Assembly (NCBI GenBank): GCA_947561715.1 | Contig: OX387203.1 | Location: 372,001-436,000, forward strand | From: Ascidia mentula | Lineage: Eukaryota > Chordata > Ascidiacea > Phlebobranchia > Ascidiidae | Direction of reading: 5' to 3' | Length of the DNA: 64,000 bases | Translations under genes and position numbers: made by a program | In this document: one piece after another, positions 10,281 to 23,564 of the stretch | Layout: the number at the start of each line of letters is the position of its first letter | Position numbering within the stretch: the stretch's first letter is position 1 | Notes under the pieces: generated by a model | Database searches by the model: none | The model's input: the letters and a program-made list of their open reading frames with translations, nothing else | Told to the model about the DNA's origin: nothing

Positions 10281-10843
10281 GTCTATATAATGTGCTTTTA
10301 ACTTCCCCCGTATGTGTTGGTGGTTATGCTTTACTGGATTACATGGTGTACGTTAAAAATGCACTTCATTATTCAAGAAGATTTTGGTCACTGTATTCTT
10401 GCTAGTGGTGCCATTTCTATTTGTGCTTGCATAATCAGCAGTGCTTTATTTATGACAATAATATGTGTACATCACTGCCCTTGTTATGCAATAATGTACC
10501 ATTTTGTCAGACTGCTATATGGCTCTCTTTGTTTCTCAAACTGGAGGTGCTGCATATGTTTTTATTGTGTGGCTTCTATTTGCGATCAGCCCACTTTGTT
10601 GTATTACTTCTTGTATTTTTTTTTTGTTACATAATGTTTAGAGGTTGTATATTTTTGTGGAATATGGCTGCATTCTCTGATTTAGCACATTTGATTTTGT
10701 CTCGTTAAAACCAGTTAGGCAAGACACATTCTGCTTTTAGTAATTTGTGCGCTGTGCATATTTTTACCCTGGACACTTATTCTCCTGCGAGCAGTTAACA
10801 AGCCCTGCCCAGGTTTGTGGCATGGGAGTCTTACTATACATGA
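10281..10843 (+). pseudogene. Fragment of an unidentified multi-pass membrane protein gene (unit 1)
   Basis: Begins right after a good acceptor (CTCATTACAG). The first part reads as two hydrophobic stretches rich in Cys (for example GHCILASGAISICACI). The second part, in another frame, gives GGAAYVFIVW and ISPLCC, then YIMFRGCIFLWNMAAF. The hydrophobic pattern resembles a four-helix membrane protein; a TMEM179-like origin is only a weak guess. No single frame spans it. Nothing comparable lies at the matching place in unit 0 (between about 4640 and 4800), so it was gained in the ancestor of the decayed units or lost from unit 0. Confidence 0.45.
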
Positions 10844-11489
10844 TCAGTTTTAAATATATGATGACCTTATCTTGTGGTTGTACTCCAGTATGATAATGTG
10901 CGATATGTTTTCTATGCAATAGTGCACGCTTATTGCACCATGTGTGTAAATAAATCTTACAGCAAATGTTGTTTTCCAAACGAGAGTTTTTGAATGAAAT
11001 GAGGATAAGAGTCTGAATTTTAACCCTGAACAACTTACATGTAAAGCAAATATCCATCGGACTATTCAAGAACAAAGAATATTTTTGAAATATGTTGGTT
11101 TAATTATTATTTTAAGTGAGTTAACTGATTGTCCAGATACACTGAAGCATGATCATTTTATCCAGTATATTTGCACGGATTATAGATAGAGTTTTTCTTA
11201 TTTGTGGAGCTATTACAATCAAAAAACATTGTTTAATTGGTAATGAAAATCAAGTTGCTTGATACCACAAGATGATTGCCAAGTTGCCATACTTTTGTTC
11301 CCAATTGTTGCATAAGAATTAGCCTTGCTAAACAATGGTAAATGACAGACAAGTTGACAATATACATTGTTATCAATATGTTGAGATTGGAAAGTAAAAC
11401 TTAAGAGGTGTTTCTAATTAATGTCAAGTGAATTTAAATTGATCCTCTTTATGAATTTAGGATCATCGTTCAAAACAACCTAATCTTGT

Positions 11490-12699
11490 CAGCTTTTCAA
11501 TGCAAAATTACATCTGGATGGAAGGCCAATGTGGGATTTTAACATAAATTTGCAAACATGCCATAATCAAAATCATGAACCAAATCATCCCATAATCGTC
11601 AGACTGGATCAAATTTATGTTGTGCATTTACTATTGGGATTATTGGGATATTTGTGACAATCTATAGTTACGTTGTGTTCAATCACATGTTTTTTTGGGT
11701 TAATCGTTTTGCTTTTTTAATAACATATTAGCAAATCAACTTTGGTATTAAAAATTGCATTGACCGCTTCAATAATCCAGTACATATCACAGATTTTTTT
11801 CTATTTCAAGCGTTGCAATAAATGTCGCTGGCCTTAAGCCAAGATAGGAAATAGAAATGGAAAGATATAGATGGTGAGATATCGTCACACAACTTTCCGT
11901 CCCTGTCCATGTTGTAAGTACGATAGGTTGTTATTTATTTGTCATTTTGCATTCTAATTAAAGGTCGCAAAGTTTTTTTTTTTTGTTGTTTGGCGGTTAT
12001 CGGAGTGCAAGACAATGTTTTGAGAGCAAAACTATCCTATTGACACAATATAACGTAATGGAGAAAGAGTAGTTAATCACTCACCCTGCTGGAGTGCATT
12101 ACATTATGTTTGAAAGGAAAGTTTACAATAGATGAAGAATGAACAATCATAATGAAACAACTTGCAGAGAAAATGTCCCTTATGCCGGTGAATCTCAAAC
12201 TACCACAACATTGCATAAAAAGACTACTACAAGGATGGTTGACTCAGTTGGCATGGAAACATTGAAAAGAGAAAGTGTAAATGGTTCAACACATATTGTG
12301 GACCCAATGTATTCTGATGGTAAAATGTATGAAGCCAGAGAATGCATCAGAAGGTTACAAAAAGTATGTAAAACTGATATTAAAGTAAGTTTAATCACAA
12401 TTGGTGCAATTGTTCCTGCTTGGATTCTCAATGCTTTACAGATGATTGCCATTATATACAAGATTAAGATCAATCTGAAATATATATTGGGTGCATTTAC
12501 AAAATGTGACAAGAATAATACAGTGGCAAATGCTAAAGATCAAGAATCTTCAATAGCTGAAACAGGAATGATGGGAGAATATGATGTAAACCCATATGCT
12601 TTTGCACAAGACCTCTGTATTGATGAGTCACCTTATTTAATGGCTATACCAATGGGAATGGAGGAACCAAAGGTTAAATATGCCACGGTGAGTAAGTAA
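11490..12699 (+). pseudogene. Decayed receptor copy (unit 1)
   Basis: Matches the receptor gene from about its codon 109 on. The signal peptide and first third (about 300 bp) are missing. A foreign block of about 0.42 kb (roughly 11613-12030) interrupts the first TSP1-like repeat. From 12139 to 12699 the frame is open for 186 residues, covering the second repeat, transmembrane helix and the ITIM-like VKYATVSK end. The two Cys of KRKC and MYCDG are Ser in this and the other copies (KRES, MYSDG), so the second repeat could not form its usual disulfides. This is a host-gene pseudogene; translation from 12139 would give a membrane stub without signal peptide. Confidence 0.85.
11613..12030. mobile_element. 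Foreign block of about 0.42 kb inside receptor copies (unit 1 example)
   Basis: In unit 0, CTTGATCAT runs straight on to AACTATCCTATTGAC. In every decayed copy about 420 bp separate the matching CTGGATCA and AAACTATCCTATTGAC. The block includes GGCCTTAAGCC and CACACAACTTTCCGTCCCTG, and has no coding potential. It is present at the same place in units 1-8, so it entered the ancestor of the decayed units. Terminal repeats are not evident, and the element family is not recognised. Confidence 0.5.
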
Positions 12700-14598
12700 A
12701 TGGATCACAAACAATTTGTGGCAATGAAAGAAGCTTGTTTGGATGGAGTTTACATATGCATGACAAAAATGGAAACCTTATCAAATAATGTATAGTGATA
12801 TTTGTGATTTATTTGAAATCCATTGGGAAAATCTTTAATGGAGTTGTGAACATAATGGTTAATATTTTCAATTATGAATTGTGTTAATATTTAATGTGAT
12901 GTTATTTTTGACCTACACAATTACAAGTAAATACAGAAATTACCTTTCTCTGTAATTTCTTTAATTTTCTGACATTAATTTCAGTATTATTGAGAAAGAT
13001 TTTTTGAGGGGTATTTTGATGCCAATAATGTAATAAAAGTACCAAAACAAAATGTGAAAAATAGTGTTTTGCATTGTACAATAAACATTGTACTTTTACA
13101 CGGAATGGAATTTAAATAAAAGAGAAGCTAGTTAGTTTATGTGTGCTTCGACAGAAAGGAAGTTATGCAAGCAATTTCAGTTCTGAATATTATATAAGCA
13201 AATGTTTTGACGGAAAGGTCCTAATGAAGCTAAAAGAGACTAAACGGCCGGTGTGGTGTGTTCAAAAAAACAAAATATTACAATGTTTCGTCTGCTACGG
13301 TGTGTTTTGTAACAAATTAGGATTTCTATAGCATTGAAGTACACCAATCATTATGAACGTAAGCAGCATATTGGATGAGGTCACATAATAGCCAAGAAAA
13401 TACGTCATTAATTGAGGATTATTCATACGATATCGCAAAAACTTTCCAAAACGTTGACAAAAAAATTACAATCGCTGCTTGTTTTCTGAAAATATAAATA
13501 ATAGGGGCAATACCACTTTCATTAACACAACGAGAAAATTATTGATTGTATTGATATCACATCATTTATTGCTGAAAATTAGGGACCAGTTGAATACAAT
13601 ATTTTATCTAAATAGAAATAGTTCGGTATTAGAGTCAAATAAAGGATAATCTTTGATAAACCCCAATATAAAAAAAAATTAAACACCAATCAATGTAAAT
13701 CCAAAAGAAGATGGATGAGATCAAATATCAGTTTTTATTTTTGGGGAATGTTAATATCTATTTTGCAGTAAGTTAATTTACATTTCTTTTGCTTTAACGT
13801 GAAGAAAAAACTTGGTTAATGAACAGACCTGTCTTATTTTATTGAATGTGCAATTATTCTTTTGTGAATGCGTAAATAAAATATCCTTTATTTTGAATGG
13901 TTATTGCCGTCAATGCGTGTCCACTGACATTGTGCAGTTATATTGTTAAAAAGATTACCTAATGATACACATTCTGCTGATCACCAGTGCCCTTAAAAAC
14001 ATTATTATTTGTTTGTTATTTGTTTGCTTTAATCGTGATGAATATATGTCCTTGGTGGATGAGTGCACTGTTTTCAAATGTAAATTGTCGTCAGCGAAAC
14101 AAATTTATACGGAATTGAAATAAAGCTTTTAAATGTTCTGAAATGTAGAAGACGTGCATTCAAAAAAACTTGACTGGACGACTAAATACTTTCCTATACG
14201 AAATTGTCTCAATCGGTAACTAAATGTGTATATTCCTAAATTTGCAAGATTGTTGATATTCGGGGAAAAAGTATTCACAATTTATTTTGTATGATATGGA
14301 AATGGTAAATGGTATCGGCACGTGTTACTTATGATACAAAATTAAATCATTAATTGCTTTTCACAATTTTTTGTATGAATTATATTTTATTTCTATGGTA
14401 AACCAGACCACAATTGATTGTTGTACCTTAGTTACGTGGTAAACGACCTAGAACAAAAACTTGACGTTATTTTTTCAAAATACAAATTTCAGGCCTTGAT
14501 TAATTTTCTGCCTGTTGCAAATTTAATTTCCCAATTGTGTTCTATCCAAAAATTCATTCTAACGATGCAAAACATCATTTAATGATCGAAAAAATTAA

Positions 14599-14678
14599 GC
14601 TCCCGGTGAGGCTTGAACTCCCAAACCTCGGCTTACCAGGACCAGCGCTTTACAGCCTGCAAACTTGACCACACAACG
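14599..14678 (-). repeat. tRNA-like element, minus strand (unit 1)
   Basis: Same A- and B-box-like layout as in unit 0, with one or two substitutions in the variable-arm region. Confidence 0.5.
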
Positions 14679-15879
14679 AAATATGACGTCATAATCATAT
14701 GGCAAAAACGACTGTGATCAAAATAATGAGTGTTACAGGTGTAGTCTTGCTCACGGTCTTAGTTTACGGTTTAAGTGTTGAACCATAAGCATGAAATGAC
14801 TATTAGAGTACATAATTGATATGTGTAAACTTCATTAACATTGGGCGCATTTGGGCGTGTTGTTTTTGCAGAAATTGGCGCTTTTGGGCGTGTGAAAACC
14901 AAAAAATTAGGGGCTTTTGGCAAAAAAAATCTGGCAACACTGAAGCTACAGGAGCACAGAGGTTTCACTGTGTATATTGTGGCCAAATTACACTGGTGCG
15001 CAAGCGCACAACTTGCCAGGCAACTTTAACATAAACGTAGGGTATCGCTACTACTATTATCAGACAATAAAGCAATGTTTCATGCAATGGCATGATTGGC
15101 AAGATCGCCCCATGGCTCCTCACTTGGCAATCACAGCTATCGTATCAAGATCATGAGGTTTACATGTTTCGCCAAGGCATTGCAGCCTAGCTGGACCTCC
15201 ATGGGTCACTTGGTATGTTTATTAATGCAGATAACCTTCAAAACTTGATTTGGGGATTTAATACTGCTATGCGTCCTTAAAATTGCTTGGGACAAGCTGG
15301 TTCAAAATGTGTAAAGTTTAACGTCAACATGCATCTTGATTTCAGTGAGATTTTAACTAACAACCATGGCTTACCAAACCAACAATTTACCCACTGTGCT
15401 TAAAGAACAATTCTAAACCAAGGCAAGAAGGAATTATTCTTGAGAATGCTTGGTTTCATCAGAACCAAACCTGAACCTTTTGGAATGTTTGAAAAGATCG
15501 AACAAGAAGGTGATTTAAGAAAAAATATAAACATGCAAACAACACCCCAAATATCCCTCTATATAAACCATGGATCAGTGTTTCTTAAATTTTCTGTCCA
15601 GCCCGGCCCCTTTCGATGTTGTCAGAATAGCTGTGGACCGCTTGAGGTTTGTCACCTGATATGTAGTCTGTCTAAGGTGCACTCCACAATTCACTTTAGT
15701 TTGCTGTATAACCAGTCTATGATATCCTTCTGTAATTTTGCATGTTTGCTTATAGTGCAAAATAGGAATACATTTTTTGAAAGTAGTGATTAATGCCGCA
15801 GACCTCCTGGCATGTTCAAAACTATTGCCCTATTATCCAGCAAATCTTCATGCCAATAAGTGTATCCAATCTGATCGCT

Positions 15880-15948
15880 AAGCTCCCGTAGCTTGAAAGA
15901 GCATTGGACGCAGAGAGAGAATGCAAGTTCAAACCTCACTGGTAACTC
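15880..15948 (+). repeat. tRNA-like element, plus strand (unit 1)
   Basis: Same element as at 9514, with minor substitutions. Confidence 0.5.
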
Positions 15949-16076
15949 AATTTTTCAGATCACCCTTGGGAAAAAGTGGTTACTTCAGCTGGGCTGCGAT
16001 ACCAGCAAAACCCTAATAGCAAGAATATCGCATTTCTTCATCTGATGTGATTCAAAATAAAGGTTGTTGTTTGTAG

Positions 16077-16505
16077 CTGAACAGCCAATTCCTGGTGAGT
16101 TTATGCGTCCAGTTACATACAAAATACTCGCTATTTCATTCCGGTGAAAAATATTTTTACTTGCCCCTAATATTTCACCATTTGTTAAATCTATTTCTGG
16201 CAAAAACATGTTGACTTGAGTAAAAGGGCAGATAATTTTCAGATAATAACATTTGTTGACTACAGTGGATTCAGTTCCATTGTTGCCAATCGTAACTGTC
16301 ATGTCAGTATATGACAACAGACAATTTTGGTTTAAGTGAAAGTCTATTTTCTCAGATTACTCGTGGTGTGAAATATCATCAGTAGAAGCTTGAGAAGAAA
16401 AGCTACCCTAATGACAGATCAGCCATTGGCCAACCAAAGCATGGTAACCAGTCAAACATTAAAGATGATGATGCAAAATTAATGTGTCATATGTAATTAC
16501 CTTAT
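16077..16505 (+). pseudogene. Decayed copy of WDSUB1 last two exons (unit 2)
   Basis: Same two exon remnants and spacer as in unit 1, with a few point differences. Not translatable as a U-box. Confidence 0.8.
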
Positions 16506-16645
16506 CCATGCCTTGATATGACTCTGAGAAAAGTTTAAACTGTTCCCAAATGCATTTTGTGTTATGTATTTTTTGACTTCAATCTTGCTCTCAGCCCTGG
16601 TTTGGCAAAACCAAAACAGACAAGCTGAATAGTTTCTCATTACAG

Positions 16646-17208
16646 GTCTATATAATGTGCTTGTAACTTCCCCTGTTTGTGTTGGTGGTTATGCTTTACT
16701 GGATTACATGGTGTACGTTAAAAATGCACTTCATTATTGAAGAAGATTTTGGTCACTGTATTCTTGCTAGTGGTGCCATTTCTATTTGTGCTTGCATAAT
16801 CAGCAGTGCTTTATTTATGACAATAATATGTGTACATCACTGCCCTTGTTATGCAATAATGTACTATTGTGTCAGACTGCTATATGGCTCTCTTTGTTTC
16901 TCAAACTGGAGGTGCTGCATATGTTTTTATTGTGTGGCTTCTATTTGTGATCAGCCCACTTTGTTGTATTATTTCTTGTATTTTTTTTTTGTTACATAAT
17001 GTTTAGAGGTTGTATATTTTTGTGGAATATGGCTGCATTCTCTGATTTAGCATATTTGATTTTGTCTCGTTATAACCAGTTAGGCAAGACACATTCTGCT
17101 TTTAGTAATTTGTGCGCTGTGCATATTTTTACCCTGGACACTTATTCTCCTGCGAGCAGTTTACAATCCCTGCCCAGGATTGTGGCATGGGAGTCTTACT
17201 ATATATGA
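16646..17208 (+). pseudogene. Multi-pass membrane protein fragment (unit 2)
   Basis: Same two-frame hydrophobic pattern as unit 1. The last 70 codons (from MFRGCIFLWN at 16999) stay open. Confidence 0.45.
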
Positions 17209-17849
17209 TCAGTTTTAAATATATGTTGACTTTATCTTGTGGTTGTACTCCAGTATGATAATATGCGATATGTTTTCTATGCAATGGCGTACGCTTATTG
17301 CACCATGTGTGTAAATAAATCTTACAGCAAATGTTGTTTTCCAAACGAGAGTTTTTGAATGAAATGAGAATAAGAGTCTGAATTTTAACCCTGAACAACT
17401 TATATGTAAAGCAAATATCCAATGGACTATTGAAGAACAAAGAATATTTTTGAAATATGTTGGTTTAATTATTATTTTAAGTGAGTTAACTGATTGTCCA
17501 GATACACTGAAGCATGATCATTTTATCCAGTATATTTGCACGGATTATAGATAAAGTTTTTCTTATTTGTGGAGCTATTACAATTAAAACATTGTTTAAT
17601 TGGTAATGAAAATCAAGTTGCTTGATACTACAAGATGATTGCCAAGTTGCCATACTTTTGTTCCCAATTGTTGCATAAGAATTAGCCTTGCTAAACAATG
17701 GAAAATGACAGACAAGTTGACAATATACATTGTTATCAATATGTTGAGATTGGAAAGTAAAACTTTAGAGGTGTTTCTAATTAATGTCAAGTGAATTTAA
17801 ATTGATCCTCTTTATGAATTTAGGATCATCGTTCAAAACAACCTAATCC

Positions 17850-19054
17850 TGTCAGCTTTTCAATGCGAAATTACATCTGGATGGAAGGCCAATGTGGGAT
17901 TTTAACATAACTTTGCAAAACATGCCATAATCAAAATCATGAAGCAAATCATCCCACAATCGTCAGACTGGATCAAATTTATGTTGTGCATTTACTATTG
18001 GGATATTTGTGACAATCTATAATTACGTTGTGTTCAATCACATTTTTTTTGGGGTTAATCGTTTTGCTTTTTTAATGACATATTAGCAAATCAACTTTGG
18101 TATTAAAAATCGCATTGACCGCTTCAATAATCCAGCACATATCACAGATTTTTTTCTATTTCAAACATTGCAATAAATGTCGCTGGCCTTAAGCCAAGAT
18201 AGGAAATAGAAATGGAAAGATATAGATGGTGAGATATCGTCACACAACTTTCCGTCCCTGTCCATGTTGTAAGTACGCTAGGTTGTTATTTATTTGTCAT
18301 TTTGCATTCTAATTAAAGGTCGCAAAGTTAGTTTTTTTAAAAGTTGTTTGGCGGTTATCGGAGTGCAAGACAATGTCTTGAGAGTAAAACTATCCTATTG
18401 ACACAATAAAATGTAATGGAGAAAGAGTAGTTAATCACACACCCTGCTGGAGTGCATTACATTATGTTTGAAAGGAAAGTTTACAGTAGATGAAGAATGA
18501 ACAATCATAATGAAACAACTTGCAGAGAAAATGTCCCTTATGCCGGTGAATCTCAAACTACCACAACATTGCATAAAAAGACTACTACAAGGATAGTTGA
18601 CTCAGTTGGCATGGAAACATTGAAAAGAGAAAGTGCAAATGGTTCAACACATGTTGTGGACCCAATGTATTCTGATGGTAAAATATATGAAGCCAGAGAA
18701 TGCATCAGAAGGTTACAAAAAGTATGTAAAACTGATATTAAAGTAAGTTTAATCACAATTGGTGCAATTGTTCCTGCTTGGATTCTCAATGCTTTACAGA
18801 TGATTGCCATTATATACAAGATTAAGATCAATCTGAAATATATATTGGGTGCATTTACAAAATGTGACAAGAATAGGACAGTGGCAAATGCTAAAGATCA
18901 AGAATCTTCAATAGCTGAAACAGGAATGATGGGAGAATATAATGTAAACCCATATGCTTTTGCACAAGACCTCTGTATTGATAAGTCACCTTATTTAATG
19001 GCTATGCCAATGGGAATGGAGCCAAAGGTTAAATATGCCACGGTGAGTAAGTAA
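17850..19054 (+). pseudogene. Decayed receptor copy (unit 2)
   Basis: Same truncated structure and internal block as unit 1. The open part is 18497-19054 (185 residues), with one Glu codon deleted in the EEPK segment of the tail. Confidence 0.85.
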
Positions 19055-20940
19055 ATGGATCACAAACAAGTTGTGGCAATGAAGGAAGCACTTGTATGGA
19101 TGGAGGTTACATATGCATGAGAAAAATTGAAACTTTATCAAATAATGTATAGCGATATTTGTGATTTATTTGAAATCCATTGGGAAAATCTTTAATGGAG
19201 TTGTGAACATAATGGTTAATATTTTCAATTATGAATTGTGTTAATATTTAATGTGATGTTATTTTTGACCTACACAATTACAAGTAAATACAGAAATTAC
19301 CTTTCTCTGTAATTTCTTTAATTTTCTGACATTAATTTCAGTATTTTTGAGAAAGATTTTTTGAGGGGTATTTTGATGACAATAATGTATTAAAAGTTCC
19401 AAAACAAAATGTGAAAAATAGTGTTTTGCATTGTACAATAAACATTGTACTTCTGCATGGAATGGATTTTTAATAATAGAGAAGCTAGTTAGTTCATGTG
19501 TGCTTCGACAGAAAGGAAAGTATGCAAGCGATTTCAGTTCTGAATATTGTTTAAGCAAATATTTTGATGGGAAGGTCCTAATGAAGCTAAAAGAGACTAA
19601 ACGGCCGGTGTGGTGTGTTCAAAAAGACAAAATATTGCAACGTTTCTTCTGCTACGGTGTGTTTTGTAACAAATTAGGATTTCTATAGCATTGAAGTACA
19701 CCAATCATTATGAACGTAAGCAGCATATTGGATGAGGTCACATAATAGCCAAGAAAATACGTCATTAATAGAGGACTATTCATACGATATGGCAAAAACT
19801 TTCCAAAACGTTGACAAAAAAATTGTATTCGCTGCTTGTTTTCTGAAAATACAAATAATAGGGGCAATACCACTTTCATCAATACAACGAGATAATTTTT
19901 AATTGTATTGATATCACATCATTTATTGCTGAAAATTATGGACCAGTTGAATACAATATTTTATCTAAACAGAAATAGTTCGGTATTAGAATCAAACAAA
20001 GGATGATCATTAATAAACCCCAATAAAAAAAAAATTAAACACCAATCAATGTAAATCCAAAAGAAGATGGATGAGATCAAATATCAGTTTTTATTTTTGG
20101 GGAATGTTAATATTTATTTTGCAGTAAGTTAATTTACATTTCTTTTGCTTTAACGTGAAGAAAAAACTTGTTTAATGAACAGACCTGTCTTATTTTATTG
20201 AATGTGCAATTTTTCTGCGTAAATAAATGCGTAAATAAAATATCCTTTATTTTGAATGGTTATTGACGTCAATGCGTGTCCACTGACATTGTGCAGTTAT
20301 TTTGTTATAAAGATTAGCCAATGATACACATTCTGTTGATCACCAGTGCCCTCAAAAACATTATTTATTATTTGTTATTTGTTTGCCTTAATCGTGATGA
20401 GTATATGTCCTTGGTGGATGAGTGCACTGTTTTCAAATGTAAATTGTCGTCAGCGAAACAAATTTATACGGAATTGAAATAAAGCTTTTAAATGTTCTGA
20501 AATGTAGAAGATGTGGATTCAAAAAAACTTGACTAGACGACTAAATACTTTCCTAAACGAAATTGTTTCAATCGGTAACTAAATGTGTATATTCCTAAAT
20601 TTGCAAGATTGTTGATATTCGGGGAAAAAAGTATTCACAATTTATTTTGTATGATATGGAAATGGTATCGGCACGCGTTACTTATGATACAAAATTAGAT
20701 CATTAATTTCTTTTGATGAATTATATTTTATTTCTATGGTAAACCAGACCACAATTGATTGTTGTACCTTAGTTACGTGGTAAACGACCTAGAACAAAAA
20801 CTTGACGTTATTTTTTCAAAATACAAATTTCAGGCCTTGATTAATTTTTCTGCCTGTTGCAAATTTAATTTCCCAATTGTATTCTATCCGAAAATTAATT
20901 CTAACGATGCAAAACATCATTTAATGATCTAAAAAATTAA

Positions 20941-21020
20941 GCTCCCGGTGAGGCTTGAACTCCCGCCCCTCGGCTTACCAGGACCAGCGCTATACAGCCT
21001 GCAAACTTGACCACACAACG
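20941..21020 (-). repeat. tRNA-like element, minus strand (unit 2)
   Basis: Same element as in unit 0, with both box-like motifs kept. Confidence 0.5.
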
Positions 21021-22236
21021 AAATATGACGTCATAATCTTATGGCAAAAACGACTGTGATCAAAATAATGAGTGTTACAGGTGTAGCGTCCTGCTCACGG
21101 TCTTAGTTTACGGTTTAAGTGTTGAACCATAAACATGAAATGACTATAAGTGTACATAATTGATATGTGTAAACTTCATTAACATTGGGCGCATTTGGGG
21201 CGTGTTGTTTTTGCAGAAATTGGAGCTTTTGGGCGTGTGAAAACCAAAAAATTAGGGGCTTTTGGTAAACAAAATCTGGCAACACTGGAGCTACAGGAGC
21301 ACAGAGGTTTCACTGTGTATATTGTGGCCAAGTTACACTGGTGCGCAAGTGCACAACTTGCCAGGCAACCTTCACATAAACGTAGGGTATCGCTACTACT
21401 ATAATCGGACAATAAAGCAATGTTTCATGCAATGGCATGATTGGCAAGATCGCCCCATGGCTCCTCACTTGGCAATCACAGCTATCGCATCAAGATCAGG
21501 AGGTTTGCATGTTTCGCCAAGGCATTGCAGCCTAGCTGGACCTCCATGGGTCACTTGGTATGTTTATTAATGCAGATAACCTTCAAAACTTGATTTGGGG
21601 ATTTAATACTGCTATGGGTCCTTAAAATTGCTTGAGACAAGCTGGTTCAAAATGTGTGAAGTTTAACGTCAACATGCATCTTGATTTCAGTGAGATTTTA
21701 ACTAACAACCATGGCTTACCAAACCAACAATTTACCCACTGTGCTTAAAGAACAATTCTAAACCAAGGCAAGAAGGAATTATTCTTGAGAATGCTTGGTT
21801 TCATCAGAACCAAACCTGAACCTTTTGGAATGTTTGAAAAGATCGAACAAGAAGGTGATTTAAGAAAAAATATAAACATGCAAACAACACCCCAAAAATC
21901 CCTCTATATAAACCATGGATCAGTGTTTCTTAAATTTTCTGTCCAGCCCGGCCCCTTTTGATGTTGTCACAATAGCTGTGGACCGCTTTAGGTTTGTCAC
22001 CTGATATGTAGTCTGTTGAGATTTAAGTTTAAGGTGCACTCCACAATTCACTTTAGTTTGCTGTATAACCAGTCTATGATATCCTTCTGTAATTTTGCAT
22101 GTTTGCTTATAGTGCAAAATAGAAATACATTTTTTGAAAGTAGTGATTAATGCTGCAGACCTCCTGGCATGTTTAAAACTATTGCCCTATTATCCAGCAA
22201 ATCTTCGTGCCAATAAGTGTATCCAATCTGATCGCT

Positions 22237-22305
22237 GAGCTCCCGTAGCTTGAAAGAGCATTGGACGCAGAGAGAGAACACAAGTTCAAACCTCACTGGT
22301 AACTC
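22237..22305 (+). repeat. tRNA-like element, plus strand (unit 2)
   Basis: Same element as at 9514, with minor substitutions. Confidence 0.5.
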
Positions 22306-22433
22306 AATTTTTCAGATCACCCTTGGGAAAAAGTGGTTACTTCAGCTGGGCTGCGATAACAGCAAAACCCTAATAGCAAGAATATCACATTCCTTCATCT
22401 GATGTGATTTAAAATAAAGGTTGTTGTTTGTAG

Positions 22434-22865
22434 CTGAACAGCCAATTCCTGGTGAGTTTACGCGTCCAGTAACAAACAAAATACTCGCTATTTCATTCCG
22501 GTGAAAAATATTTTTACTTGCCCCTAACATTTCACCATTTGTTAAAACTATTTCTGGCAAAAACATGTTGACTTGAGTAAAAGGGCAGATAATTTTCAGA
22601 TAATAACATTTGTTGACTACAGTGGATTCAGTTCCATTGTTGCCAATCGTAACTGTCATGTCAGTATATGACAACAGACAATTTTGGTTTAAGTGAAAGT
22701 CTATTTTCTCAGGTTACTCATGGTGTGAAATATCATCAGTAGAAGCTTGAGAAGAAAAGCTACCCTAATGACAGATCAGCCATTGGCCAACCAAAGCATG
22801 GTAACCAGTCAAACATTAAAGATGATGATGCAAAATTAATGTGTCATATGTAATTGCCTTATCCA
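22434..22865 (+). pseudogene. Decayed copy of WDSUB1 last two exons (unit 3)
   Basis: Same remnants as unit 1. The acceptor TTTGTAG is retained upstream. Confidence 0.8.
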
Positions 22866-23002
22866 TGCCCTGATATGACTCTGAGAAAAGTTTAAACTGT
22901 TCCCAAATGCAGTTTGTGTTATGTATTTTTTGACTTCAATCTTGCTCTCAGCCCTGGTTTGGCAAAACCAAAAAAGACGAGCTGAATAGTTTCTCATTAC
23001 AG

Positions 23003-23564
23003 GTCTATATAATGTGCTTGCAACTTCCCCTGTATGTGTTGGTGGTTATGCTTTACTGGATTACATGGTGTACGTTAAAAATGCACTTCATTATTCAAGA
23101 AGATTTTGGTCACTGTATTCTTGCTAGTGGTGCCATTTCTATTTGTGCTTGCATAATCAGCAGTGCTTTATTTATGACAATAATATGTGTACATCACTGC
23201 CCTTGTTATGCAATAATGTACCATTGTGTCAGACTGCTATATGGCTCTCTTTGTTTCTCAAACTGGAGGTGCTGCATATGTTTTTATTGTGTGGGTTCTA
23301 TTTGTGATCAGCCCACTTTGTTGTATTATTTCTTGTATTTTTTTTTGTTACATAATGTTTAGAGGTTGTATATTTTTGTGGAATATGGCTGCATTCTCTG
23401 ATTTAGCATATTTGATTTTGTCTCGTTATAACCAGTTAGGCAAGACACATTCTGCTTTTAGTAATTTGTGCGCTGTGCATATTTTTACCCTGGACACTTA
23501 TTCTCCTGCGAGCAGTTTACAAGCCCTGCCCAGGTTTGTGGCATGGGAGTCTCACTATATATGA
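23003..23564 (+). pseudogene. Multi-pass membrane protein fragment (unit 3)
   Basis: The second half is open as one frame of 113 codons from 23226 to 23564, covering GGAAYVFIVWVLFVISPLCC and FLWNMAAFSDLAYLILSRYN. This is the best-preserved second half, together with unit 7. Confidence 0.45.

Larger units (their letters stand above)
9712..16076 (+). repeat. Array unit 1
   Basis: About 6.37 kb. Decayed WDSUB1 end, membrane-protein fragment, receptor pseudogene, then flank. The 85-codon frame seen in unit 0 is shortened here. Confidence 0.9.
16077..22433 (+). repeat. Array unit 2
   Basis: About 6.36 kb with the same order as unit 1. It shares with unit 7 a distinctive variant, a repeated GCGTAAATAAATGCGTAAAT near 20217 (also near 50945), although the two units are not adjacent. 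Confidence 0.9.
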
